64,000 nucleotides of DNA from Porites lobata. Taxonomy: Eukaryota; Cnidaria; Anthozoa; Scleractinia; Poritidae. Numbering within the stretch: the stretch's first letter is position 1; the number at the start of each line of letters is the position of its first letter. Made by a program: the position numbers and the translations under genes. The notes below the pieces were generated by a model, which worked only from the letters and a program-made list of their open reading frames with translations, was not told where the DNA came from and made no database searches. Where the stretch lies: assembly GCA_942486035.1 (NCBI GenBank), contig CALNXK010000033.1, forward strand, positions 3,129,001 to 3,193,000. The letters are read 5' to 3'. Of the stretch, positions 1 through 12,679 are shown piece after piece.

Positions 1-41
1 CATTGGTTCGAATGAATGTATCATACTCACATACTAACCCC

Positions 42-411
42 GGGGGGTGGACTCCCACATGAAACAGACGGGGATGCTCGTCGGAATTTTGAATTTAACC
101 CCTAAAGGAGACCATCTGGGCGTGGCTCAAGCTTTTTGTGACCCCTATATAAGGAGACCAATCTGGGCGTGGCTAAAGCAAATTTTGACCCCTAAAAGAG
201 ACCGCTTAAAAACACACAAATACGACATGCAATGAGTTTTAAGGACATAAAGACATAACAAACAAAGTTAAAAAGAAAATTGACTTCTGTTTCTCTTCGT
301 GTAATTCTGTGTTTCTTCGCGGAACCCTAAACGAGACCTTGGCGCCTTCAAATATTGGCGCTTTGCCCGGAACACGCTAAGCGAGACCAAAATCCAAAAT
401 TTACACCCCTA

Positions 412-445
<34 letters not shown>

Positions 446-462
446 GGGAGTCCCCCCCCCCC
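42..462. mobile_element. MITE, family A
   Basis: Terminal inverted repeats of about 40 bp: GGACTCCCACATGAAACAGA near the left end and TCTGTTTCATATGGGAGTCC near the right, next to G and C runs. The interior has degenerate repeats around GACCCCTAA and AGACC. No coding capacity. A degenerate end of the same family lies at 44750-44890. Confidence 0.75.
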
Positions 463-1735
463 GGATACTAACACTTGAGGGATCACATACCCAGAGTCTT
501 TTTTTGTGGGGTGGTGTTGGTGGGGGTGAAAGTGGGTTTTCCGCTTGCGTTATGAATGGACTGAGCTGTGACAGAAATGGCGATGGTTTCCCTGCTCAGA
601 TTCTAAATTGCGGGTCTTATTATTTGGGCTGAAATTGTTCATGGTTGTCCAGATTTCAGATCCACGATCACGCTTGTGAATAGCCAGCTGATTAGCCTCC
701 GCCCAGATGGGGTTCTTAACCCTGTTATCTTTGATTTGAATTATTTGTTTCAGTCATTTACTCGGCCGCACTAGCATTAGTGCTATAATGTCGAGGGTAA
801 ATAAAGGAATTATTTATTTATTATTATTATTATTATTATCATTATTATCAAGAAATACGGGAGTTTGTGTAAAACATTTTACAGATAAGCACGTTACATA
901 AATATAATGTAAGCGTCTCACACCCCCTCACAAAAACTTCCCCATAGTTACGTTGGAAGTGAGTAGCCTGTGGTATAACCTTAAAACGTTGCTATGGTTT
1001 ACTTCCAGAAAAAAAAAACGTTGACGCGTAATAAGTCTCATTATCAACATGTTAAACTTACCATGGAGTTGGAAGAAAGCCAGGGTGACGTCAAATTAAA
1101 TCTCCGTGTCTACCGCTACTGTTATGTCGCTAGCATCAGTTGTTCCAACACAGGTTCAATGAACGAGAAAGGAAAAGAGATGAAATTGCGCAATAAACCA
1201 ATTGCAATCTTCTTCCCAGGGTCTTTGCTCTTTGCATCTTTCTTCGGTGAAACAATGTAGTGAATGGAAGGTTGAGAACAACATTGAAGTGCGAGGTCGT
1301 GGGATTAACTTTCCTGGATTGAAATTCCGTGACCAGACTAATCTGGTTCATAGATTGACGTTACTTTGTCTGTGTAGAAGTGTTTACAAGATTGGAACTA
1401 AAAGCAATGTAAAAGAAACTCCTTGCTTATTGAAAACGCTCTGAAGTCAACGTTTTCCCTTATTCACGATAACCGCCCTCTTTGCACGCCCCCGACGATT
1501 GATGGGATAAAACACGGCGATGTCATATGGTCAGTTTTAGAGGGCAAACAACTGATAAAAACAGCCAAAACAATTGTTTATCCTGGACCACAGGAAATGG
1601 TGAACTTTTAATCTTTAAGAGGATTAGGGCAAATTGTGAATAGAAGTGATCAGTGACTGTTTTGGATGCAGTAACGACTGTAGAGCCATAATGAGGCAAA
1701 ACATGACGAAACATTTTCTGTACATTTTGCCTTGG
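463..1735. other. Intergenic, no gene recognised
   Basis: Holds a TTA microsatellite at about 808-852, preceded by text such as TAATGTCGAGGGTAAATAAA that looks like the 3' end of a retroelement. Short frames at 994-1444 overlap on both strands and show no family resemblance. Confidence 0.5.
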
Positions 1736-2113
1736 GCCCGGTTCAGACGACGAACGTTTCATGGGCCGACCCAAATTATTAAGACCGGCTGAATCGATTC
1801 AGACACCGATCTTAATTCCAGCCGTACTAAATTCAGAAGGAGAAAAATGCTCTTTTCGGTCAAACTGCTTACAAAATACGTTATAAGAATTTATGCATTA
1901 GGTTCGGTACATGAAGGGTTCGGCGTCTGAATTAAAGGCGTTCCAAAGTCGATCCAAAGTCGAATTCCCGGCCGCGCTAGGCGAAAAGATCCGGAAAGAA
2001 CGGCTGAGCCGTTCCAAACAGACGTTCCTAATTGATTCAGACACCGAACTTTTCATGTACTTAATTCAATGTATTAGGTTCGGCTCATGAAAAGTACGGC
2101 GTCTGAACCGGGC
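1736..2113. mobile_element. MITE, family B, copy 1
   Basis: It starts GCCCGGTTCAGACG and ends with the complement CGTCTGAACCGGGC. It is 378 bp, with an interior very similar to the copy at 6601-6981 and further internal inverted segments containing the word CGAACTTTTCATG. It lies downstream of the receptor gene. Confidence 0.85.
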
Positions 2114-3067
2114 TTTACTAAAATAGTTGAAATAAATTAAAAGAAAAAACTCTCGGCCATGAATACTCGTATTGACAACTTTTATTATGTGAGGAACTAC
2201 CTGGCATTCTTTTGCCCCACCAATCCCAAAGTGTGTCCAAAGATGGCGGATATCCTGAATAAGGTTAATTAGGGAAGAGGGAAAAGCCTCACCGTGGAAA
2301 CGAGGTTGACCTCAAAAGGCCGAAACAAAGAATGGGAAAGGGCTGGCAAGAGGTAGGTGTTCTCCTGTAATAAAACCAAAGAATCCTAGTTTCTCATTCA
2401 CTAACAATGTTTTATTGGCGATATTTTGTTCCCATTACATGGAAACTCTAATTATTCTTTGCGTTAAAATTGAATAATTTAAAATTTAACCATAACTTAT
2501 TTATTTTTATAGTAGAAGTATACTTTGGGCTGGCCAAGCTAGTTAACAGATATTACAAGAAAAAGAACTATTAAAAATTTTCAAACTTCATTGTTTTTCA
2601 TTCTGTCAACATTGACTTAGTCTTTTTATCAATTATAATCGGTAATTAAGAAAATAATGTACACATTGTTATTACGTTCTCGGACTCAATTTGTTTACGT
2701 GGATTTGTAACTTTTTCTCCTTAAAGAGAAGTTAATTGTCTTTTAGGGTTTTGAAAACAAAGAAAATTCCCCAAAGGCGATGAAAACTTCATAGTCACGG
2801 TTACAAGGAATGCTGGGAGGGAGAGGAACTATTCCTCCCTTGATGCATTACGTTCTTTTTCGAATACTGGGAACGAATGCCGCTCGTTGCCTCATTCAAC
2901 AGTGCACACACGTCACGTCACGCCACGTCTCTTGTCAAATTCAAGAGTCACACAATCCACCACCTCAAGGAGGAGTTTATCCTGTGTTGGTGGTGTCATG
3001 AAATAATGAATTTCATGACCCAATCTACACCACTGAGGGTGCGCCTTCGTCGCTCATACATTACAAT
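2114..3067. other. Downstream flank of the receptor gene
   Basis: AT-rich DNA that should include the receptor 3' UTR (the gene reads leftward). A small hairpin, GTCATGAAA with TTTCATGAC, is at about 2996-3018. No gene seen. Confidence 0.5.
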
Positions 3068-6000
3068 CTATGAGTTGTTTATACAAGGTAAACACAGAAT
3101 GATCAGGGTGGAGAGGCAAAAGACCAAGACAAACAGAACCATAAAAGCTCGATCCACAATGGCAGCCGCAATTCTGCATTCGGCGGCATGCCTCTCCGAG
3201 TCTTTATGATCCTTAACTACTGAGCAGATTGACTTAAGTTCAGCCGACACGGCGTCTTGTTTAAAACGTTGCCGTAATTCCTGGTCTGATAATTCGTCTT
3301 GCGAGTCTACAACACCCTTGGTATTACTTTTCCTCACTTCGACGGAGTCCAAATTCACACCGCCATTTTTCTGCACATGCGGAGTAACTGCCTCGCAGTT
3401 CACGGAAACATTGTACATGGAAAGATCACTGTTTCGCGAAGAGTTTGGTCTGAGCTTATTAAGAAATTTAAAAGGATTTCCAAGGCACGACTTCTTTTTA
3501 CGGTGTTCCTTTTTGCCAGTGATTTCGGTATTAAAACAGAGCAGTGGCGCGAGGCGGTAGAAGAGGAATTTCCTCAAGCCGGGCGACAAACCGCTCCCGT
3601 ATAAATAAGTGTAATACACCTTAAGACTGATTCCAGTCGCAACCAGCGCAAGAGCGACCTCGATAATGGAACTGGTGTAGTACATGCCTATGACCGGGAC
3701 AGCCTCAGATGTAGGCGGTATACTCTCTGCCACCAACAGCAAGAAAACAGTCATGCTCAACAGAACAGTGATCACGAACGAAATTCTCTCTCCGCACTCC
3801 ACAGGGATGTAAAAAGAAAAGAAGGCGAGAAGTGCTATGAGAAAGTTAGGGATGATCAAATTGTAAGTGTAAAACAACGACCGCCTCTTAAGGTTGATCT
3901 CAAAGGTGATGTCAGGGTACTTGTCGTCCGGACAGCAAGAATATGTTACCACGTTTTTTTCGATGTCAATCGATGTCACATCCCACTCGCCGTTGTCAAG
4001 CATGTTTTCTGCAACTTGAGCCGTTTCATTCTTTCTGAACAGATCAAGGTCTTTCGAGGTGAATAGCCACGATCCAAACTTAAGTTTACACTGCTGCTTA
4101 TCAAAAGGAAAATCGTGCACTTTAAAGTGGCAGGAAGTTTTGAAGACGAAGGGCGCCGCCCAGAAGCAATGACCATCGTGTGCAATACGAATGCGTGTCT
4201 TCACGTTGTCCATTCTGCCGTCAAATTCTTCAAAAACACTACAGAAATTAAATGAATAAACACGTAAATATATAAACAAATAAGCTTTTCTTAGTCTCGG
4301 CACTCCTTATAGTAATAGGCAAAAACAAGAGATGAATTGTCCGTCTGCAAAGAATTTTCAATCCTAAATTATACCGAATTAGCTGACGATTTAAACTGAC
4401 TGGGATAAAATTTGTTGCCTCGGCTGAATCTTCGATCTCTGATTTGTCTATAAGCAAGACAGGCAAAGATGTGTTTTCCCACTCAATACTTCTTAACAAA
4501 AAATATAATAAATAAATAAATAACAAAGAATAACTCGTGTTGGTAAAGGACTGCGCAGCTGGCGCGGGTTTCGGGAATCAGGGACGAGAGTCGTTGTTTC
4601 CGCCCCATTTCCCTCGCGGCTTCGACGCTCACTCGCACTTTACTCGTTGCCAGCCCGAAAAATTTCGCCAGCAACGGAGGTTACTGTTGGTATAACTCAC
4701 TTGTTATAAAGGACGAGATCAGGCTGCCAGACAAGAGAAGAATCGACAGTGATATGCTTTAGTCCACCATAATCTTCCGGGTTCCAACGCACCAATTCAT
4801 TAACCCATTCCTGTAAAAAGAAAGAATCGCCATACTTAATGGGAAAGATATCACCACCTCTTAAGATAAGACGCTATGATGGCGCTCAATTTTCGGGGGC
4901 GGGGGGGGGGAGAGGGTAGGCTGTTAGCCAGACATTGAAAACTGGCCGTTTAGAAGACATATTTTCCCCGGGGAGTGACTCCTTAAATAAACTTAAAACA
5001 ATCATTGCCTTTTTGAGGGGAATGGAAAGGGCACGGGGTTGGTAAAAATCTAACAGACGGAGCGATAAGCGGACTTTTCTATCTTTCTCTTCATTCCATC
5101 GCTTATGATCCAGTAAACCCTAGATTGTCAGAGTGGGCCAGTAGAAGCGTAAGAGTAAAACAATCGCAGTGCTTTAGAACTAGCATTTTTATTCTGACAG
5201 TCTTGTTTTCACTGGATCGTAGGCGATGTAAGCACATGCAGAATACGAACAAAATGTATGGTAAGCATGGCCTGCACGTCGAGAGGTACTCAAAAAAGTT
5301 CTATACTGGGAGAGGTTCCGCCCCAAAATCCAACCTCTTACCCTTTTATATACCATTTTTGACGGAAAAGATACCCCTTTCGTATACCTTCTATTGACAA
5401 CTGGTACGCCTTTCACATACCTAGTTTAGAACCAGTGGCGGATCCAGGGGAGGGGCCCGGCCCCAATCGTATTTTTAGACCAAACTGAGGCCCAAAGGGC
5501 CGAAAAAATTTTTTTTTTTTTTGGGGGACCCCCCCCCCGTATTTAAGGGTCTGGGTGACCGGACCCCCCCAGGGTCTGGATCCGGCACTGATAACTGAAA
5601 AAGGTACCCCTTTCAGGCGGAGCCCCCCCCCCTTATAGGCCATTATAGAGAGTACCTCCCCGGGGGGCCTGCACAGAGAAGTCAACGGACGAGGAGTCTT
5701 TAATACGGGTGAATCACTATAGAAGATCTTCACACAGCAGCAGGGCGGAGGGCTGCAGTCTTCAGTCTTCAGTCACATCTTACCTGTCTCAACCAGATGT
5801 CTGTGATGAGAATTTGGTGCTTTTCATCCTGGAAAAGTAATGACTAACTTAGAGCATGCGCAAAACCTCTCGCTCCCAACCCCCTTCTGCGACCTGGCCT
5901 AACCTGGCCTAGGGCCCATGACGCATGGCCATCTATGAACGACTGCTGACACGAAATCTCGCAGCTCACAAGGTCGCACGAAGGGTCTGGGATCGAGTTC

Positions 6001-9000
6001 TAGTTTTCTCGGTTCCAGGACTTACCTGCCTGACCCATACACTACTAGAGAGAATTTGATATTTTTCGTCCTGGAAGGAAAATTAGAACATATGATGTTG
6101 TTACTGAATTAGAGGAAGTTAGTAAGATTATAGCATTTAAAAATTACTTGCTTTAGACTAAATCTTCGCTGAACAATTTCCAAGAGCATATTACTTTGCT
6201 TAGGTGAATGCGGCAACGCATTAGATAAATTGGTTAGCCGTTAGTTAGCAAGAAGCCCCTAAATCGTTTGCAAAAATTACCGCTTAATCAAGGCAACAGC
6301 TGCGAGCATTTTCATATTAAGACAGGTTAATCTGCGCCATTGAAGCAAAAATAACAATATAGTTAGAGTGAAAGTCTAAGGTGCATTTCTTTGCCAAAAT
6401 CCAAATGCAGATTCCTGAATGCAAAAATGAATTTCGAATCTGAAGAAATCACAGCCCAAAAGGAACAGATCCGGGCAAATAGCACCAGTGGCGAGTAGTC
6501 TTTTATACTTTCTATGAAGATACGAGGCACGGCACATCTCGAGGGCTCACGTCAGTATTGCTGGCACGCAAGAATCGATTTTCAAGTTTTCGTTTCTTCG
6601 GCCCGGTTCAGACGCCGAACTTTTCATGAGCTGCACCTAATTCGAATTAAGGCCGACCCAAATTATTTAGACCGGCTGAATTGATTCAGACGTCGATCTT
6701 AATTCCAGCCCAACTAAATTCAAAAGTAGAAAAATGCTCATTTCGGTCAAACTACTTACAAAATACGTTAAAAAAATTTATGTATTAGGTTCGGTACATG
6801 AAAAGTTCGGCGTCTGAATCAAAGCCGTTCCAAAGTCGCTCCAAAGGCGAAATTCCCGGCTGGGCCAGGCGAAAAGAACGGCTGAGCCGTTCCAAATTGA
6901 AACAGGTGTTCCTAGTTGATTCAGGGACCGAACTTTTCAGGTACTTAATTCAATGTATTATGTTCGGCGTCTGAACCGGGCCCGTTACGTTGTAACGAAT
7001 CCAAGGAATCTGAAATCAAGAATTTTTTTCTGGATTATCCCAACGAAACGCACCCTTAAACTTCTAAGTGCCAACAGCGATCAACAACGATATTTCTCCC
7101 AAAACTGTCAATACATAATTAAGGGAAAAGGTTATGAGTATTTAAAAAATGATCACCAACGGGAAAATGCTGGATTATTGATGAAATTCTCTCATCCAAC
7201 TCTTTAGGCGAGTCAATAAGAAATCACCTTTCATACATGCAATACCATTAGCACCAAGGCTTGTTGATTTGGAAACGGAGGAATATAAACAACTTAAGTT
7301 TGCAAGTTGTCGGTCCATCGCGGGTCAATAGACTTTTTCCACTGAAAGGTGGAAAACGAACAAAACAATAGCCAAAACAATACCACAACCTGCTTATTTG
7401 GTCAACTTAACAATATTCCGCCTTTTCCCCCAAGTTGTGGTTTTCCTATTTGTGTAGTGTAAATTTTCGACTAAGCACGTTGGCTGAAGGGTCCATTCTG
7501 CGGTCATGCCTGATCCATTCTTTACAGTACGAGCCAGAACATGTAAAGAGGCCAGCAATCATTACACTACTACAGAAAGTGAAACTTCGCCAAGGCTTTG
7601 ACTTCCCGGAAGATGACGCAGCAATCTTAAAACGCACTTGTTACTTAATCTTCTGTAATTAATGCCAGTTCTAAGGCAGTCAAGGTTGACGTTGTCATTC
7701 GAAAGTTATCCACTCATTAAAACATGGAAAATAGTTCTAAGCCGGGACAGTGGATGAAATCCTAAGGTTCTACGGATGAGTCCGCTCAATTGGTGCGAAA
7801 GAAGTCGTCTGTCTATTCTTTCAGTAAAATTAAAGTATTACTATACAAAGCGGGTTTAAAATATCAAAGCACATGCTGTGTCATGTTAAGACTTTTCTAA
7901 AATTCCATTTTGTTTGGGCCATCGATCAAACTTCTCAAAAGCCCACTTATGGGCAAGTATATGTCATGTTTTGTCGAGCGCGCCTTTCTCTTCCGATTAG
8001 GGAGTTTAAAAGATGTCACAACGGCGGCGGCAGCGAGAACGTCAAAAAAGCAATATAGGTTGAATACTAGGCAAAACAACAACTCTGCACGTGCAGCACG
8101 CTTTTTTGTACACTTCTCTGCCGTCACGGCACGACTACGACTTGAACGAGAACGAGCGAAGACGAAAGTTTCTCTCTCTTTGTGAACTTAGACTGACTGG
8201 AAGGAATTCCGCTCCAGAATAGTTCGGTTGCATTTGACAAAGTAAGCGAATTCGAATAATCGCGATAGAGTTTGACAGAACGCACGGTTTCGCTTTATAA
8301 GCGACATTTTCGTGGCCGTCGCCGTCGTGGTATCTTAAAGTAGGGACAGAGGTACACCGGGGTACTGTAAAACAAAAGCGCGGATGGCATGAGGGCAACC
8401 TGGTGGGGATCCTAAGCAGAAGCTCATAAGCTGAACCGACCCATAAGAAAAAAAACGACCTGCTGAAGGACGCATAAATATCCTCTACGCATTAATCTCG
8501 GCAGACAAGCAAGTATTCTTCAAACAATCACCAACCATAATATTGTAACAACACGATATCAGAAAAAAGTTAAAATCGATAAGTTTCGTATTTACGCTCT
8601 CACACTCAAAAACGTTTAACCTCTTATAATTTAGTTGTAGGATAGCCAGCCTTTTTACATTTACGTGAAAACAAGTTCATGTGGTCGAGTTCATTGATTA
8701 GCAGACCTATGCGACAGATATATTGGAAATAGGAAGTTTGCTCAAAGGGCCGGGAAAAAACCACAACAACAGAAAAACAACAGCAGCCTTTTTTTAAGTC
8801 GCTTATCGTGCCCGAAAGGCGTAAATTAGGAGAAAAATGCTTTAATAATTAAAACATTTGCCATCTTTTTCGCTTTATCATTCTATGCGGTTATAAAGTA
8901 ATTTCCTAAAGCTCTATAAATTTAGATGCCTCCAATAAAAAGCCTAATGTAGGTTATAAAATATTTCAAAACATTCGATATTATTTTTCCGTTATCCAAT

Positions 9001-10736
9001 TTCCAGAGATAATTTAAAAACGAAACAAAACGTGAAAGAAAACATTTCAAAATTTAGAATACAAACAGAGTCTTATTCAAACATAATTAATTCGACAGAT
9101 GTGTAGCACCCAATTAATAGCTGCAATTGCTTGTTGGTTTGTCAAATAAATGACATTTTCCCTATCATACTAACAACTTTAATAAAATATCGCAATTATT
9201 TCATTCTAAATGCAAAGTCGTCAAATGAACGTTTACGAAAGACAGTCCTTAGGCTTCTTCAGATTTGAAAGACGTTGGAGTTGTTTATTCAACTAGCCGC
9301 AAGCGAAAAGATTAAGGCAAAGAACTGTGGGCGAACACAATATACCAGGAGCCGTAAGACCCGGGTGGCGAATGAAATGTATTTCAAACTCGCTGGATGA
9401 GCTTATTGTTTTAAAAATATAAACAACTGTTACCATGTTGATTAAATTTTCAAGGATGAATAGTAACGAGTTTATCAAAATGTTTACCACTTTGTCCTGC
9501 GCAGATTAAAAGTAACTTGCGCTTCTATCAGTATTATCTTAATTGCTGAGTTAATATGCAGGGACTTATTATGGTTCTTTGAAAAGTGTGAAAAATAAGC
9601 AAGCCTTCAGCGAAATTTTCTCGAAACTAAGACAACGGAACGAGAACGAAAAGACGTAGAGGCAGATAGCTCACGTGCTTATCATAGACATTGAAAATTA
9701 AGAATCCGTTTATTTTACGATAAGGAACGATGTTTTTTTATTTGTGTTGCGAAGCTTCCTAAATGTATTAAAGCCAAGCGGCATGCTAACAGTTATTTTC
9801 CTCTAGTGGCTTAAGTGCGAGGCATTGATCCATCTTTTTTCGGGTGATTTCACTTTGGTGTCAGAAACGATCCTGAAGCAGACATTCCGTTCGGTCGCTG
9901 AAGACACTATGACCAATATTTTGTTATCTGATGGTACCGTTTGCAAAACTTACTGATTTAAGTGCAGAAATATTTTGGGCAAACCCTTGGAATCCAGTTC
10001 ATTAAATGTCATTTCCAAAGAGGAGAAGGTATAGATAACGCTAGAATGACTCAACAAGATATTTTTGAAGTTGTGTAGTTGTAATCGAATATGCTAATAA
10101 ATAAATGCTTGATAGGAAATAGAAAAATTTGGAAGGGCCCTTTCTCGCCAAACAAAAAAATATAATCCAATGAGAGACCATTTATTGCGTTCTTCTATTC
10201 ACGTATCAGGAAGTTAGTTGTGGAATCCTTGTTAGCTGAAGTCGAGCGGCTGTTGCTTTTAGGAATAATCAGTGAAATAGAACTGTTGTATACGTGTACA
10301 TGCAAGCAATTACAAATAGTAACCTATATAAAGACAATATATAATGTTGCCTACCATTTCTATAACGCCATAGAATGTAATGTCGAGAGTCACATTCACT
10401 GCGGACAAGGAGTTGTTCACAGGTCGCACGTTTGAGTTGATCTCCTCTAAGCGTTTGACCAACAATTTCTCGTTTAATGCAGCCCCTGAAGAGAGCAATT
10501 CACCACAATATTATTAGTGTTAGTTAAACAACAGGCGACGAAATAAGCAGGCAAATACAGGCATAAAGTTGCAGAAACTGCGAAGCGGAAAGAGCAGTCT
10601 GAAGATTTAGGATGTGATGTAATGACGTTTTCCGCTTACCTTCGATGTAGGAAATAGCAGCCTGGAGAAGGATGACGGTTCTTAAGACAAATACAACGAA
10701 GAATAAAGTGGAGGTTGAAAAGTTGTGTGGTCCCAT
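3068..10736 (-). CDS. Nicotinic acetylcholine receptor-like subunit, alpha type (Cys-loop ligand-gated channel)
   Basis: Predicted subunit of a pentameric ligand-gated cation channel of the cell membrane. Exons in transcription order: 10736-10640, 10485-10355, exon 3 as either 6070-6026 or 5828-5784, 4810-4701, 4238-3068. With one exon 3 the frame is open for 517 aa. Residues 1 to about 27 form a signal peptide. Trp88 (loop D) is in exon 3; WQPDLVLYNN (loop A, Tyr126) in exon 4. Cys164 and Cys178 enclose 13 residues, the Cys-loop. Trp185 is loop B. YSCCP (Cys229-Cys230) is the vicinal cysteine pair that defines alpha-type subunits. Four membrane segments follow; Glu278 just before M2, in GER, predicts cation selectivity. 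Exons of 45 and 110 bp match the classic exon 3 and 4 sizes of vertebrate receptor genes. The start is the first ATG of the signal-peptide frame; a stop lies upstream. The ligand cannot be told from sequence; acetylcholine is only likely. Confidence 0.93.
4923..4969. repeat. Dispersed 50-bp repeat, copy 1
   Basis: It matches 25459-25508 over about 45 bp, including GACATTGAAAACTGGCCGT. It lies in the receptor intron before exon 4, next to a run of G. Confidence 0.6.
5282..5690. repeat. Dispersed repeat containing a nested MITE
   Basis: GGTACTCAAAAAAGTTCTA and later ACCCCTTTCGTATAC and TTTCACATACCTAGTT match text at 59990-60100. At 5433-5590 a separate element interrupts it. The whole lies in the receptor intron between exons 3b and 4. 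Confidence 0.6.
5433..5590. mobile_element. Short MITE nested in a repeat
   Basis: 158 bp from CAGTGGCGGATCCAGG to the imperfect complement TGGATCCGGCACTG, very rich in C and G runs. It splits the surrounding repeat, which continues on both sides. Confidence 0.7.
5784..5828 (-). CDS. Exon 3b of the nicotinic receptor-like gene (second alternative copy)
   Basis: This 45-bp exon encodes DEKHQILITDIWLRQ, with acceptor CTTTTCCAG and donor GTAAGA. It differs from exon 3a at six of fifteen positions, all in the strand around the loop D tryptophan. Choosing one or the other would change the complementary binding face without changing the frame. Including both would add 15 residues, so exclusivity is an inference from the protein family, not forced by the frame. 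Confidence 0.88.
6026..6070 (-). CDS. Exon 3a of the nicotinic receptor-like gene (first of two alternative copies)
   Basis: This 45-bp exon encodes DEKYQILSSSVWVRQ. It is bounded on the minus strand by an acceptor ending CCTTCCAG and a donor GTAAGT. Both neighbouring junctions are in phase 0. It contains Trp88, the loop D tryptophan of the complementary agonist-binding face. It lies 197 bp from a second exon of the same length and motif. Nine of fifteen residues are identical between the two, so this is an old exon duplication kept under selection rather than a recent copy. Confidence 0.88.
6601..6981. mobile_element. MITE, family B, copy 2
   Basis: 381 bp with the same terminal repeats and interior as 1736-2113. 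It lies in the large intron between exons 2 and 3a of the receptor gene. Confidence 0.85.
7999..8345. mobile_element. MITE, family C, copy 1
   Basis: Ends AGGGAGTTTAAAAGATGTCA and GTCGTGGTATCTTAAAGTAG are imperfect complements. The interior has the words AACTCTGCACGTGCA and GCTTTTTTGTACA shared with copies at 28160-28436 and 50232-50602. It lies in the receptor intron 2. Short reading frames across it are not genes. Confidence 0.8.
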
Positions 10737-11396
10737 CGTAAATATCAATTCATCGATTGAACACTACCCTGAACTGCCCCAAAGTGACCAGCTTGCGACC
10801 TACGCACTGCTTCGAGTGCTTTTTACTGACGTCAAACCCAGGCGTCAAACTAAGTCATAATTTATACTCGCATTAAGCGGTTTATATATAGAGAGCTAAT
10901 TAAATATTTAGAATGTGTTTGACCTGGTCGAGCAGAGAAACGGACATTATCCACGTAATAAGCACAAAGAAACACACAAGCTCATGAAACGTCAGAAGAA
11001 AAGTCAAGATAAAAGAGTCGATTTACAAACTGCCAAAATAGTTATTTTTACGGCTTGACACTGTTTTTTTAGGAACTGGATTTCACTTTCTGTCCTGTCG
11101 AGGTCTTTCAGATCGCGTGCTTGGCATCGACTTCCGCTGATGAAACAGAACACAAACCGAAATGAGATACATCTTATCGATTTTCAAATTTCATGATAAG
11201 GGACGGTCTAAATGTTTGGGCCATGCATTACGGCTAACATGAAAGATATCACACGACGGGCAAGGGGGTGAATGCGCAAAACTCATGTCAATAAGCCATC
11301 AAAAATACAGAGAGACATGGCAATAACAAAAAATATACCAAGAAGGTTGAGTTACGAGAGCATAAGTCCGGAAAAACCAAAGGAAAGATGATCCTT

Positions 11397-11608
11397 AACC
11401 CTTTCAGTGCCAAGTGTACTCAAGGGCAAAATTCAACAAAAATTCCAAAATTTCGTTTTGTAAAATTTTGAAAACAAATAGCGCCATCTGAAAGTACAGG
11501 CAGGGAGGTTTCATTTGAATGGTCACATCATAGGATTTTGTCCACAGACTCAAAAGTTAAGACTACCTGAAAGGACTCCAACATTCACTCTGGCAATGAA
11601 AGGGTAAA
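11397..11608. mobile_element. MITE, family D
   Basis: It starts TTAACCCTTTCAGTGCCAAG and ends with the imperfect complement CTGGCAATGAAAGGGTAAA. The inner words CATTTGAATGGTCACA and CCACAGACTCAAAAGTTA recur at 33800-33880 and, in inverse, at 48575-48660. Confidence 0.8.
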
Positions 11609-11639
11609 CTAAAATTGGAGACTCTTTTCAGACGAAACT

Positions 11640-11790
11640 GGAATTTGGGCATGTTTTTTTTTTAGGAGAAAAACCCGTCGAAGCAGCTGAAGAGAACCTA
11701 ATACAAATCCAACCCACGTCGAGGTGGGGATTCGAACCCAGGCGACGTTGGTGACAGGGGAGTGGTCATTAATTGCACCTATAAATATCG
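11640..11790 (-). mobile_element. tRNA-derived SINE fragment
   Basis: On the minus strand GGGTTCGAATCCCC is a good RNA polymerase III B box (11728-11740). It is followed by GTGGGTTGGATTTG and a region ending GGGTTTTTCTCC, a layout I recall from coral SINEs. The A box part is degenerate and no cloverleaf can be drawn, so it is not a tRNA gene. Confidence 0.55.
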
Positions 11791-12679
11791 GCAAAAAGGT
11801 AAAAAGGGAAATGATTAACGTAAACAAGTAGAATACAGCCCGTCGTGGTCACGGGAAACCTGGCTTTTTGGCTCGCGTGTCGAGTCTGTTCCAGATCTAG
11901 ATCTAGAATGAAAGTGAGGAGATGCGCATAAGTGGTTTGAAAACAGCTTATCAGTATAAAAAGAGAATTTCCTAATCGGATTAAAACTGAACGTCTTCGA
12001 CAAATGATGAAAGAATGATGAGGCGAGGCTGGAGGCGAAAGTTTGCCACGTACCACATCCCAGGCTACCGTGGCGCGAAAAAAGAGAGCGCAGGACTTCA
12101 TGGGAAGGAAGTAAAATTAAGCGCAAGTTTCTCAAGTACCACGCGTGCCATGTCTGTTTTGCCGGATTTTGCAGTTATTTATCCCGTAAATACGTCGGCT
12201 TATGAACGTAATTTTTGGTTTTATCATACATAAATACATTTTTATTTGTCATGGGTCAGAAAATGAACGTAATTTTACAAACTAAAAAAGTATCTTTAAA
12301 TTCAAACCAAAAATTTTTAAGGAAAAATAAAACAAAAACTTTTCAAAACTTTTTCTCTAGATCAGAAATAACCGAGTGGCGAGATGCACCTTGCGGGCTA
12401 ATGAAAAAGACAAGAAATATCCCAAGTCTCCACCTTGAACACAAACGTTTTGCGGTTCACCTTGATGCATCGAGTTTGCGAGTTGCATGCTGGGAGACGC
12501 GGTATACAAATATGTGACACTTTTTGTCACGCAATGATTACGAGAAAACATGTTGCTATGGAAACGTCCATTACAATCGTCCGTCGCCATATTTCAGTTG
12601 CTTTCCTTGAACAAAATTGTGACGAATTTGGAGCCAGACCATTATACAGAGACTCGTTAGGGAAAGTTTGACGATATAA

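Larger units (their letters stand above)
10737..12679. other. Head-to-head intergenic region, receptor gene and C7orf57-like gene
   Basis: About 1.9 kb between the two start codons, expected to hold both promoters. It contains a MITE at 11397-11608 and a SINE-like piece at about 11640-11790. No TATA box is obvious and no further gene is supported. Confidence 0.5.

Noticed and set aside
3299..3604. Plus-strand frames opposite the receptor
   Set aside because: Shadows of the receptor last exon on the minus strand, whose frame carries clear motifs.
7897..8398. Several frames on both strands near 8000-8400
   Set aside because: They fall in a MITE with two other copies in the window.
11137..11160. 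CTGATGAAAC hammerhead-like core
   Set aside because: There is no room for stem II between CTGATGA and the A run.
11728..11740. B box suggesting a tRNA gene on the minus strand
   Set aside because: No acceptor stem, anticodon arm or A box can be drawn; the surroundings look like a SINE.
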